A stretch of 35,523 bases of DNA, from assembly GCA_947476255.1 (NCBI GenBank), contig CANJPY010000053.1, positions 1 to 35,523 of the forward strand. The letters run 5' to 3'. This document shows, one piece after another, positions 1-7,635 of this stretch. The position numbers and the translations under genes are program-made. Below the pieces are notes generated by a model. The model did no database searches. It was given only the letters and a program-made list of their open reading frames with translations, and was not told the DNA's origin. Position 1 is the first letter of the stretch, and each line of letters opens with the position of its first letter. Source of the stretch: Chthoniobacteraceae bacterium. GTDB lineage: Bacteria; Verrucomicrobiota; Verrucomicrobiia; Chthoniobacterales; Chthoniobacteraceae.

Positions 1-707
1 CCCTGACGACGGCACAGGTGGCTGCGCTGACAACCGGCCAGATTAAGGCAATCGTCTCTGAAGACTTGGCAGCATTGAGCACGACGCAGGTGCGCGCGCT
101 GACAACGGCGCAGGTGGCGGCGTTGACGAGCGGCAGCATTGTGGCACTGACCACAGCCCAGGCAGCAGCGATGACGACAGCACAGGTGACTGCGTTGACG
201 AGCGGCCAGATTGTGTCGCTTGAGACGCAGGATCTGACGGCGCTGACGACAGCGCAGGTGGCAGTGTTGACGACAGCGCAAGTGAGGGCATTGACAACCG
301 ATCAGATAGTATCACTGTCGACGGTTCAGGTGCCCGCACTGACGACACTTCAGGTGGCCGCGCTGACGACGGATCAGGTGCGTTCGATGGAAACGCAAGA
401 TGTCGCGGTCCTGACGAGCACTCAGGTGCCTGCGCTGAGCACCTCGGCTGTCTTGGCTCTCTCCACGGCTGAAGTGGCAGTTCTGACCACGAGTGCGTTC
501 TCGTCCTTGAAGACGACACAACTGATTGCGTTGTCGACGTCACAGATCATAGCGCTAACTACTGGCCAATTCACGAGTTTGAGTACAGCCCAGATGAAGT
601 CGCTTACATCAGCGCAGGTGCTGGCGATAACTTCTGATCAGCAGCTCTCACTGACCTCGGCCTCTCAGTGGAACGCATTGTATCCTGCATCGAGTCATCG
701 CAGCTGA
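1..707 (+). CDS. Octapeptide-repeat protein, 3' part only (probable type I secretion substrate)
   Basis: The frame is open from the left edge (first full codon at base 3) and stops with TGA at 705-707, so the N-terminus lies outside the window. Almost all of the visible protein is a run of about 28 units of eight residues with consensus A-L-T-T-x-Q-V-x, followed by an 11-residue tail ending SSHRS. The sequence is rich in Ala, Leu and Thr and has no Cys. Hydrophobic residues at fixed positions suggest a regular solenoid fold; this is inference. It lies directly upstream of a type I ABC exporter and HlyD adaptor on the same strand, which makes it the likely exported substrate, perhaps a surface adhesin. 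No glycine-rich RTX nonapeptides are present, and the secretion signal, if any, must be in the short non-repeat C-terminus. The function is not known. Confidence 0.8.
   Translation, partial: LTTAQVAALTTGQIKAIVSEDLAALSTTQVRALTTAQVAALTSGSIVALTTAQAAAMTTAQVTALTSGQIVSLETQDLTALTTAQVAVLTTAQVRALTTDQIVSLSTVQVPALTTLQVAALTTDQVRSMETQDVAVLTSTQVPALSTSAVLALSTAEVAVLTTSAFSSLKTTQLIALSTSQIIALTTGQFTSLSTAQMKSLTSAQVLAITSDQQLSLTSASQWNALYPASSHRS
3..671 (+). repeat. 24-bp (8-codon) in-frame tandem repeat, about 28 units
   Basis: Each unit encodes xLTTxQVx. The units are diverged at DNA level, so this is an old protein-coding repeat and not a fresh microsatellite. Acidic variant units replace the usual one at 48-71 (AIVSEDLA), 216-239 (SLETQDLT) and 384-407 (SMETQDVA), exactly seven units (168 bp) apart each time. 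The last units before 671 are the most diverged, as is common at the capping end of a solenoid. Confidence 0.85.
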
Positions 708-713
708 TTTGTT

Positions 714-756
714 GTGTGGGAGTTCACAGGTGACCAATCAGCTGTGAACTCCACAC
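714..756 (+). terminator. Long hairpin between the repeat-protein gene and the ABC exporter gene
   Basis: The arms 714-729 and 742-756 pair over about 15 bp (GTGTGG-GAGTTCACAG with CTGTGAACTC-CACAC, one bulged G) around a loop of about 12 bases. The following bases (gattctccttt) hold only a weak T-rich stretch. It sits 7 bases after the stop of the repeat protein and 23 bases before the exporter start. It could be a partial terminator or attenuator that lowers exporter expression relative to substrate, or an mRNA 3'-end stabiliser. The stem is seen directly; the role is inferred. Confidence 0.6.
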
Positions 757-779
757 GATTCTCCTTTAAAAGTTCCTAA

Positions 780-2915
780 ATGCTTCCATATCACACGGCT
801 CTCCGGGCCTTTGTCGTGGTTGCAACCCACCACAGAAGGGCTGTCCCCTCGGACGCCCCTCTGTTGTGCAAGGAATCAGAGCCCCAGGGATCTCTGCTGC
901 GTCTTTTGCATGCCGCAGATTTGGAGGCGAAGCCGCTTGAGAACTGCTCGTTAAAAAGTCTCGGACGTTTGGGGGCAGCGATGCCCGTGGTGGCGCGTAA
1001 AAAGAATGGCCACTGGTTTATCATCATCCATGTGGTTGCCGGGGCGGATGATCCGCATTTGTTCGTTCTCGACATTGAGAATGAAGCGGCTGGTGTTCAG
1101 AAAATTAGCTTTGAACAACTTGCGGAGTTTTGGGACTCGTTTCTGGTTCTGTGTGGCCCCCAGAAAGCAGCCACGAAGAAAGAAGAGCCATTCGGGTTCC
1201 GATGGTTCTTTGCGGAGATTTTAAAGTACCGCCGTCATTTTCGGGACATTGGAATTGCGGCTTTAGTGGGGAGTTTGCTCTCGTTTGTAACACCGCTGAT
1301 TTTCAGCTTGCTGGTGGATCGTGTCATTCCGCATCGGACCTTCAACACGTTGTACGTGATTGTATTGATCTTCCTGCTGGCTGCATTTTTCGAGATCTTC
1401 TTTTCGCTGTTGCGCCAGAATCTGACGCTGCTGACCACGAACCGGATTGACGCTACGCTGTCCTCAAAGGTGTTTGAAAAACTCTTGAAGCTGCCGATGT
1501 CATTTTTCGACAGAATGCCTGCCGGGTTGGTGTTCCGAAACCTTCAGCAGACGAGCAATGTACGGCATTTTTTAACGGGCAGATTATTCAATTTGCTGCT
1601 GGACGGGATTTCCCTGCCCTTCCTCATTGTATTGCTCTTCATTTACAGTTGGAAGCTGGCGTCCATCGTGTTTGTGTTTACTGGGCTGATTGCAGCTGCA
1701 ATCGCCCTGATGCTGCCAGTTTTTCGCTTGCGCTTAAATGACCTGTATTCCGCAGAGGGAGCGAGGCAGGCGCATTCCGTGGAAGCGATCCATGGAATAC
1801 GGACGGTAAAGTCTCTTTGTTTGGAAGAGTTCATGAAGACCACATGGGAGGAGAAAGTGGTTTCCTCCGTGCGCAAGACAAGCAGCGTGGGGCAATTTAG
1901 TATTATTGGGGCGAGCCTGACTTCGTTTTTGGAAAAGACGATGAACATTGCTGTTTTGAGCATCGGTGCAGTGGAGGTCTTCAATGATGAACTGACCATT
2001 GGTGCCCTGATCGCGTTCAACATGTTATCCAATCGGGTAAGCGGGCCGCTGATCCAGATGGTGAGCCTTATCAATGATTATCAGGAGACGGCGATGGCGG
2101 TGTCTTTGCTCGCGGGAATCATGAACCACGAACCGGAACGCGACCCCAATTTTAAGGGCAGCAAACCGGTGGTGCAGGGGCGGTTGGACTTTGAGCGGAC
2201 GACCTTTCGCTATCCCGGGGCAGCGGTTGCCGCGCTGGACCACGTGGACTTTACGGTGATGCCCGGAGAGGTGATAGGAGTGGTTGGCCGTTCTGGATCT
2301 GGCAAAACCACGTTAACCAGGATGATTCAGGGCATCCAGATTCCGACGGAAGGGATTATCAAGTTAGACGGGGTGGATCTTCGGCAGATCGATCTTTCGC
2401 ATATACGAAGGAATATCGGGATCGTATTGCAGGAGAGCTTTTTGTTTCGTGGAACCATTCGGGAAAACATCTCCATTGCAAATCCGCGGGCTACGGCAGA
2501 GGAGATCGTGATGGCGGCGAGGCTTGCGGGGGCAGAGGAATTTATCGACCAACTGCCTATGGCGTATGATTCGCTGCTTGAGGAGGGCGCTACGAACCTT
2601 TCCGGAGGACAACGGCAGAGGATCGCTATAGCACGCGCCTTGTTGCCGCAGCCGAGGGTTTTAATTTTTGATGAAGCGACCAGCGCCTTGGATCCTGAGA
2701 GTGAAGCGATCATACAGGAGAACCTTTCGCAGATTGCGAAAGGTCGAAGCATGATCATTGTATCGCACCGTCTTTCTTCTTTGGTGAACAGTGATCGGAT
2801 TCTGGTTTTGGACAAGGGCAAGGTGGTGGCGATTGCCCCGCATTCTGATTTGCTTGAGAGTTGCGAGATTTATGCGCATCTGTGGAAGCAGCAGACGAGG
2901 GATATCACGCGATGA
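780..2915 (+). CDS. Type I secretion ABC exporter (HlyB-like), degenerate C39 domain
   Basis: This 711-residue protein has the exporter layout: an N-terminal C39-like domain (about 1-130), a six-helix membrane domain (about 150-440) and a nucleotide-binding domain. Visible motifs are Walker A GRSGSGKTT at 503-511, signature LSGGQ at 607-611, Walker B with D631 and E632 in IFDEATSALD, and the H-loop His663. The N-terminal domain lacks the catalytic Cys of bacteriocin-processing peptidases in the expected early position. It is therefore probably a non-cleaving C39-like domain, as in HlyB, that only binds substrate. It would power export of an unfolded protein across both membranes with the next gene's adaptor and a TolC-type channel encoded elsewhere. 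The ATG at 780 has no clear Shine-Dalgarno sequence. The stop overlaps the next start (ATGA). Confidence 0.93.
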   Translation: MLPYHTALRAFVVVATHHRRAVPSDAPLLCKESEPQGSLLRLLHAADLEAKPLENCSLKSLGRLGAAMPVVARKKNGHWFIIIHVVAGADDPHLFVLDIENEAAGVQKISFEQLAEFWDSFLVLCGPQKAATKKEEPFGFRWFFAEILKYRRHFRDIGIAALVGSLLSFVTPLIFSLLVDRVIPHRTFNTLYVIVLIFLLAAFFEIFFSLLRQNLTLLTTNRIDATLSSKVFEKLLKLPMSFFDRMPAGLVFRNLQQTSNVRHFLTGRLFNLLLDGISLPFLIVLLFIYSWKLASIVFVFTGLIAAAIALMLPVFRLRLNDLYSAEGARQAHSVEAIHGIRTVKSLCLEEFMKTTWEEKVVSSVRKTSSVGQFSIIGASLTSFLEKTMNIAVLSIGAVEVFNDELTIGALIAFNMLSNRVSGPLIQMVSLINDYQETAMAVSLLAGIMNHEPERDPNFKGSKPVVQGRLDFERTTFRYPGAAVAALDHVDFTVMPGEVIGVVGRSGSGKTTLTRMIQGIQIPTEGIIKLDGVDLRQIDLSHIRRNIGIVLQESFLFRGTIRENISIANPRATAEEIVMAARLAGAEEFIDQLPMAYDSLLEEGATNLSGGQRQRIAIARALLPQPRVLIFDEATSALDPESEAIIQENLSQIAKGRSMIIVSHRLSSLVNSDRILVLDKGKVVAIAPHSDLLESCEIYAHLWKQQTRDITR

Positions 2916-4468
2916 AAATCGATTGGTTTCAGGAGCAATGGCAGAAGTTGCGGCCGAAGGTTAAGAAAGCGTATCGGACCTCGGGTGTGAGGCGTGGGAA
3001 AGTGGTTGGGTTGAAGCGATTACGGAGAGAACCCTGGGCCCGGAAGGTGGCCAAAGCGTGGCGTGGTTTTAAGAAGGAGGTTTATGAGAGCCTGCTTGCT
3101 GCGGAAAAGGAGCCGGACAAGCGTATTTTAGGGGAGGCTCTCACCTTCCAAGGCGATCTTGTTCATCTTTTGGATGAACCGTTGCCGCGTGGTTTGCGTG
3201 GAGCGATTTATTACTTTGGCTTGTTGATTTTTTTAGCGTTGTTGATTTCGATTGTTTTCAAGGTGGACGTTGTGGTGCAGGGGCAAGGGAAACTTACGTA
3301 TGACGGCCCTCCTATTGTGCTTCAACCTTTCGAGCATGCCGTGCTCAGAAGTCTGAATGTGCGACCGGGTGATACCGTAAAGAAGGGGCAGGTTCTTGCC
3401 ACTCTTGATCCCACTTTTTCACAAGCCGACCTGCTTGCGTTGGAAGCTCGTAATAAGGCGGTGCGTTCGCAAATCAGGCGCTTGGAGGCGGAGTCGACTG
3501 GGACGCTCTATGTTCCTGCCCCGGCCGACGGGGAAGCCGGTGCGCTGCAGTTGGAGGTCTATAGCCGGCGAATGGCAGAGTACAAGGCGCGGATGCGCAC
3601 CTTGGACGAGACGCTTGCAGAGACGAAAGCAGGATTGGCTCGCACGACCTCGGATATTAAGAATCTCGACGAACAGCTTAAGATCTCCTCTACGGTCGAG
3701 AAGATGCAGGAAAGCCTTCTGAAGTTGAATACGAACTCAAAGCTTGAATATTTGAACGCGCAGAATAACCGACTTCGGGCGGAGCGTGAATTTCAAGAAG
3801 CAACAGACCGGTTGGTGGAAGGGGGCCACAGGTTAAAGGCTGTGGAGGCGCAAAAAGAAGGGGCTGTGGAAGAGTGGAAACGCGCGGCCTTCGAAGAGTT
3901 GACTCGCCAAAGGGCGGAACAGGCGCAGGTCGAGGCGAGTCTGACAAAGATCACACGGATGAACGCTTTGATCTCGATCGTTGCTCCTGAGGATGGGGTT
4001 GTGTTGGATATTGCCAACCGATCCGTTGGCTCGGTGTTGAGAGATGCGGAACCCCTCGTGATTCTGATTCCAACGTCAATTCCGATGATCTCGGAAATTC
4101 AACTGAGTTCGGCCGCTGTTGGGGAGGCTTCTGTCGGGGATAAGGTTCTGGTGAAAGTTGATGCGTTTCCGTTTCAACGTTACGGAGGGCTTCACGGGCA
4201 TATTCGCTCTATCAGCTTTGAATCCCATGTGGGCGGGACGCCTGGTGACATGGAGTCGGTGGCGAACAAGCGAGCCGTGGGTGCGGGTGGAATGCATCGT
4301 GTGGCCATAGAACTGGATAGTCCACGCATTGACCGGCAGCCTTCGAACCGTTCGCTTTTTCCTGGGATGACAGTCACAGCCGAGATCCATCTTGGGAAAC
4401 GGCGGTTGATCAACTATCTGCTGCATCCGATCCTAAGGGGCTTGGGTGAGAGCTTCCGGGAACCCTAA
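2912..4468 (+). CDS. HlyD-family type I secretion membrane fusion protein
   Basis: The start at ATG 2912 overlaps the exporter stop by 4 bp; the frame is open further upstream, but this start is the natural one and gives 518 residues. The order of parts is typical: a cytoplasmic N-terminus, one membrane helix at about 99-117, a lipoyl/barrel half (around 120-180, with GDTVKKGQVLATLDPT), a long coiled-coil hairpin (about 185-360) and a C-terminal barrel half. The N-terminus is about 98 residues, strongly basic and longer than in HlyD. This is the periplasmic adaptor linking the ABC exporter to an outer-membrane channel. No channel gene follows in the window. Confidence 0.92.
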   Translation: MKIDWFQEQWQKLRPKVKKAYRTSGVRRGKVVGLKRLRREPWARKVAKAWRGFKKEVYESLLAAEKEPDKRILGEALTFQGDLVHLLDEPLPRGLRGAIYYFGLLIFLALLISIVFKVDVVVQGQGKLTYDGPPIVLQPFEHAVLRSLNVRPGDTVKKGQVLATLDPTFSQADLLALEARNKAVRSQIRRLEAESTGTLYVPAPADGEAGALQLEVYSRRMAEYKARMRTLDETLAETKAGLARTTSDIKNLDEQLKISSTVEKMQESLLKLNTNSKLEYLNAQNNRLRAEREFQEATDRLVEGGHRLKAVEAQKEGAVEEWKRAAFEELTRQRAEQAQVEASLTKITRMNALISIVAPEDGVVLDIANRSVGSVLRDAEPLVILIPTSIPMISEIQLSSAAVGEASVGDKVLVKVDAFPFQRYGGLHGHIRSISFESHVGGTPGDMESVANKRAVGAGGMHRVAIELDSPRIDRQPSNRSLFPGMTVTAEIHLGKRRLINYLLHPILRGLGESFREP

Positions 4469-4505
4469 GAGGGTGGGTCTCCCAGAAAAGTTGGCCGTCG
4501 GAGGT

Positions 4506-4552
4506 AGTCGCCCGGAGCACGCTTGGCTTCGCGAAAAAGGAAGCGGGCGACT
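4506..4552. terminator. Inverted repeat between convergent genes
   Basis: AGTCGCCCG at 4506-4514 pairs with CGGGCGACT at 4544-4552, and an inner GCTTC/GAAGC pair can extend the stem. It lies between the converging ends of the hlyD-type gene (4468) and the second RND gene (4552), and overlaps the latter's stop codon. There is no long T tract on either side. A shared transcription stop is plausible but not certain. Confidence 0.45.
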
Positions 4553-7500
4553 TAGGTTCGTGAAAGGTTTTTGAATTTCGAGCGACTCCACTCAAAGGCG
4601 AGATAGACCACGGGTGTGGTGTATAAAGACACGACTTGGGAGAGCAGCAGGCCTCCCACTAGGGCAACGCCGAGGGGTCTGCGCAGTTCCGCCCCGACGC
4701 CGGTTGCCAGTGCTAGTGGGAGACTTCCAAACAAAGCGGCAAGCGTGGTCATGGTGATCGGCCTGAAGCGTGCGATGCAGGCTTCAAAGATGGCGTCACG
4801 AGGGGTGAGACAACGTTCGCGCACGGCATCGACGGCAAAGTCGACCATCAGAATGCCATTCTTCTTCACGATGCCCATCAGCAAGATGATCCCGATAAAA
4901 GAAACCATCGACAACTCGTGGCCGAAGAAAAGAAGAGCCAATAAAGCGCCTAAACCCGCTGAGGGGAGGGTGGAGAGAATGGTGAAGGGATGGATGAGAC
5001 TTTCGTACAATATTCCCAAGACAAGATAGACGGCGATCAGCGCCCATAGTGTAAGCGAGGGGAGGGTTGCGAGAGAGGCTTGAAAGACTTGTGCCGTCCC
5101 CTGAAAGCTTCCTTTGATGCTTTCAGGCAACTGCAGGGAGTCGACGGTATCCACGACAAGAGTGGTAGCGCGTCCCAGAGAAACACCCGGAGCCAAGTTA
5201 AAAGAAACGGTGAGGGCGGGGAATTGCCCCTGATGATTTACGGAAAGCTGTGCGTTCGTGCGTTCAAATTTAGCAACGGTCGAAAGAGGGACGAGTTTGC
5301 CCGCCTGCGTGCGTACGTAAACACTGTTGAGCGCACTGGGTTCCGTGAGCGAGTTCTCCTCAAATTCGAGGACGACACGGTTTTGATTGAGCTGTTTGTA
5401 AATGGTGGAAATCTGCCTTTGTCCAAAAGCGTCGTAGAGGGCGGCGTCTATTTCGGTCATGTTCACACCGAGACTGGCAGCGGCTTCTCTATTGACCTTG
5501 ATGTTCATTTTAAGGCCGCCGGTTTGTTGATCGCTGGTGACATCGCGTAAATCTGGAAGCTTGCGCAAAGCGCCGAGGACCTTGGAGACTGAGGCGTTAA
5601 GTGCCTCTAAGTCATGTGATTGAAGTGTGTATTGATATTGCGCCTTGGAGGAGCGTCCTCCCACACGGACGTCTTGCATGGCTTGAAAAAAAACGCGGGC
5701 GCCAGGCACTTGTCCCGTGAGTTTTCGAAGTCGGCCGATGATTTCGTCTACACTGCCTCGGCCCTGCTCGAGCGGTTTAAGTGCGAGAAACATGCGGCCA
5801 GTATTGCCCGAGCCGCCGAGATTAGACGTGCCCACAAAGCTGCTGACGGTAGCCACGGCGGGATCTTCGAGAACGGCTTTGGTGACTTGATTTTGGATTC
5901 GCACTATTCCCTGGAATGAAATGTCCTGAGAGCCCTCGACGAGGCCCATGAGCATGCCCGTGTCTTGTTGGGGGAAAAACCCCTTTGGGACGCGCCCATA
6001 CATCCAGACAGTGGCACCTATGGTCATGCCTGTCGCGAGCAGCATGAGGAAGGAGTGGCGCAGCACCCAACGCAATGAGGAGGAGTAGAACGCGGTGACG
6101 AGGTTGAGAACCCATTCGACGGCTCTTTGGGTGAAGTTGGGGCGGACATGCTCGCTGTGTGCACGTAGAAAAAGCGCACACAGACAGGGAGTGAGGCTCA
6201 GAGAAATGACGGCGGAGATAATGACAGCAAGACTGAGTGTGACGGCGAATTCGTGGAACAGACGGCCAATCAGCCCTCCCATGAACAGAAGGGGGATGAA
6301 CACCGCGATTAAAGAAACAGTGATGGAGATGACTGTGAACCCGACTTGTTTTGCGCCTTTGAGTGCGGCGGTGAGCGGGGGATCGCCTTGTTCTAAATAA
6401 CGGAAAATATTTTCGATGACGACGATGGCATCGTCGACGACAAAGCCGACGGAAATGGTGAGTGCCATTAGAGACAAGTTGTCCAGACTATAGCCAAGGA
6501 GGTGCATGCCGCCGAAGGTGCCTGCAAGTGCAAGAGGGACGGTCACGCTTGCAATGAGCGTGGGGCGGAGTTGGCGGAGGAATATAAAAATGACCAGCGT
6601 CACCAAGCCAACGCTCAAGATAAGTGAGAATTGCACCTCATTGACTGCGGCACGAATCGTGATGGTCCGGTCGCTGATGACTTCCAATTTCACAGAGGGC
6701 GGCAACCAGCTCTGGAGCTGAGGGAGAAGCTTTTTGACGCCGTCGACGGTTTGAATCACGTTGGCGTCCGACTGCTTGTATACTGATACGAGGATGGCGG
6801 GTGTCATGCCGGACCAACCTGCGACTTTGTTGTTCTCGACACTTTCAGCCACTTCCCCCAACTGGCTTAATCTCAGAGGAACACCCTCACGTTGTGCGAC
6901 GATGAGATTTGCGAAATCAGAGGCGCGGCTGAGTTGATCGTTGCTGTCTAGGGAATAAAGAAGCACGTCTCCGTCTATGCCGCCTTTTGGAAGGCGAAGA
7001 TTGGACGAAGCGATGGCCTGCCGGATGTCTTCCATAGCGAGCCCGCTTAAGGCAAGAGCACTTGGATTGATGCGAATGCGCACCGCTGGTCTGGAGGACC
7101 CGTTAATGTTCGCCTGACTGACACCATCGACCTGGCTGAGGCGTTGTACGACGAGAGAGTCTGCATATTCGAACAGCTTGGTGAGGGGCACCAGCTCGGA
7201 GGTCAGCGCCAGGATCATGATGGGGGCGTCCGAGGGGTTGTAGGTGCGCGCGGAGGGCGGATAGGGAAGGTTAGCGGGGAGGTCGGCTCTGGCGGCGCTG
7301 GCGGCTGCGCGGACGTCTTTGAGTGCGGCTGCGATTTTGCGTGAGAGGTCGAATTGGAGGGTGATGTTAACGGCTCCTCCGGTGCTCACGGATGTCATTT
7401 CAGAGACACCTGCGACTTGACCGAGTTTGCGCTCTAAAGGAGCTGCGACCGTGGCGGCCATTGTCGCGGGGTCGCCCCCTGGTAATGAGGCGTTGACAAC

Positions 7501-7635
7501 GACTACTGGAAAATCAACGCGGGGAAGTGGAGCGACGGGAAGGGCGTGGTAGGCAACCAGACCGAGAAGGAGTAAAGCGATTGCCAGCAGAGAGGTGGCG
7601 ACAGGGCGCCTTATAAATGGCTCTGAGATATTCAC
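4552..7635 (-). CDS. RND efflux pump inner-membrane subunit, second of pair (MdtC/AcrB family)
   Basis: At 1027 residues it is the normal length for a hydrophobe/amphiphile RND pump. It starts MNISEPFIRRPVATSLL, typical of the family, and has the duplicated layout of 12 membrane helices with two large periplasmic loops. The proton-relay pair D401-D402 is visible in GFVVDDAIVVIEN in the fourth helix. The start overlaps the stop of the preceding RND gene by 4 bp. Two tandem RND genes after one adaptor match the mdtABC arrangement, in which the two proteins form a mixed trimer. Likely substrates are drugs, bile-like detergents or metals, but the sequence does not fix this. Confidence 0.93.
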   Translation of the reverse strand: MNISEPFIRRPVATSLLAIALLLLGLVAYHALPVAPLPRVDFPVVVVNASLPGGDPATMAATVAAPLERKLGQVAGVSEMTSVSTGGAVNITLQFDLSRKIAAALKDVRAAASAARADLPANLPYPPSARTYNPSDAPIMILALTSELVPLTKLFEYADSLVVQRLSQVDGVSQANINGSSRPAVRIRINPSALALSGLAMEDIRQAIASSNLRLPKGGIDGDVLLYSLDSNDQLSRASDFANLIVAQREGVPLRLSQLGEVAESVENNKVAGWSGMTPAILVSVYKQSDANVIQTVDGVKKLLPQLQSWLPPSVKLEVISDRTITIRAAVNEVQFSLILSVGLVTLVIFIFLRQLRPTLIASVTVPLALAGTFGGMHLLGYSLDNLSLMALTISVGFVVDDAIVVIENIFRYLEQGDPPLTAALKGAKQVGFTVISITVSLIAVFIPLLFMGGLIGRLFHEFAVTLSLAVIISAVISLSLTPCLCALFLRAHSEHVRPNFTQRAVEWVLNLVTAFYSSSLRWVLRHSFLMLLATGMTIGATVWMYGRVPKGFFPQQDTGMLMGLVEGSQDISFQGIVRIQNQVTKAVLEDPAVATVSSFVGTSNLGGSGNTGRMFLALKPLEQGRGSVDEIIGRLRKLTGQVPGARVFFQAMQDVRVGGRSSKAQYQYTLQSHDLEALNASVSKVLGALRKLPDLRDVTSDQQTGGLKMNIKVNREAAASLGVNMTEIDAALYDAFGQRQISTIYKQLNQNRVVLEFEENSLTEPSALNSVYVRTQAGKLVPLSTVAKFERTNAQLSVNHQGQFPALTVSFNLAPGVSLGRATTLVVDTVDSLQLPESIKGSFQGTAQVFQASLATLPSLTLWALIAVYLVLGILYESLIHPFTILSTLPSAGLGALLALLFFGHELSMVSFIGIILLMGIVKKNGILMVDFAVDAVRERCLTPRDAIFEACIARFRPITMTTLAALFGSLPLALATGVGAELRRPLGVALVGGLLLSQVVSLYTTPVVYLAFEWSRSKFKNLSRT

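Noticed and set aside
3..671. Long minus-strand frames across the repeat region
   Set aside because: They are mirror products of the 24-bp repeat in other frames, with Ser/Pro/Arg-rich low-complexity products.
4469..4551. Outer-membrane channel gene between the type I and RND loci
   Set aside because: The gap is only 83 bases and contains just an inverted repeat.
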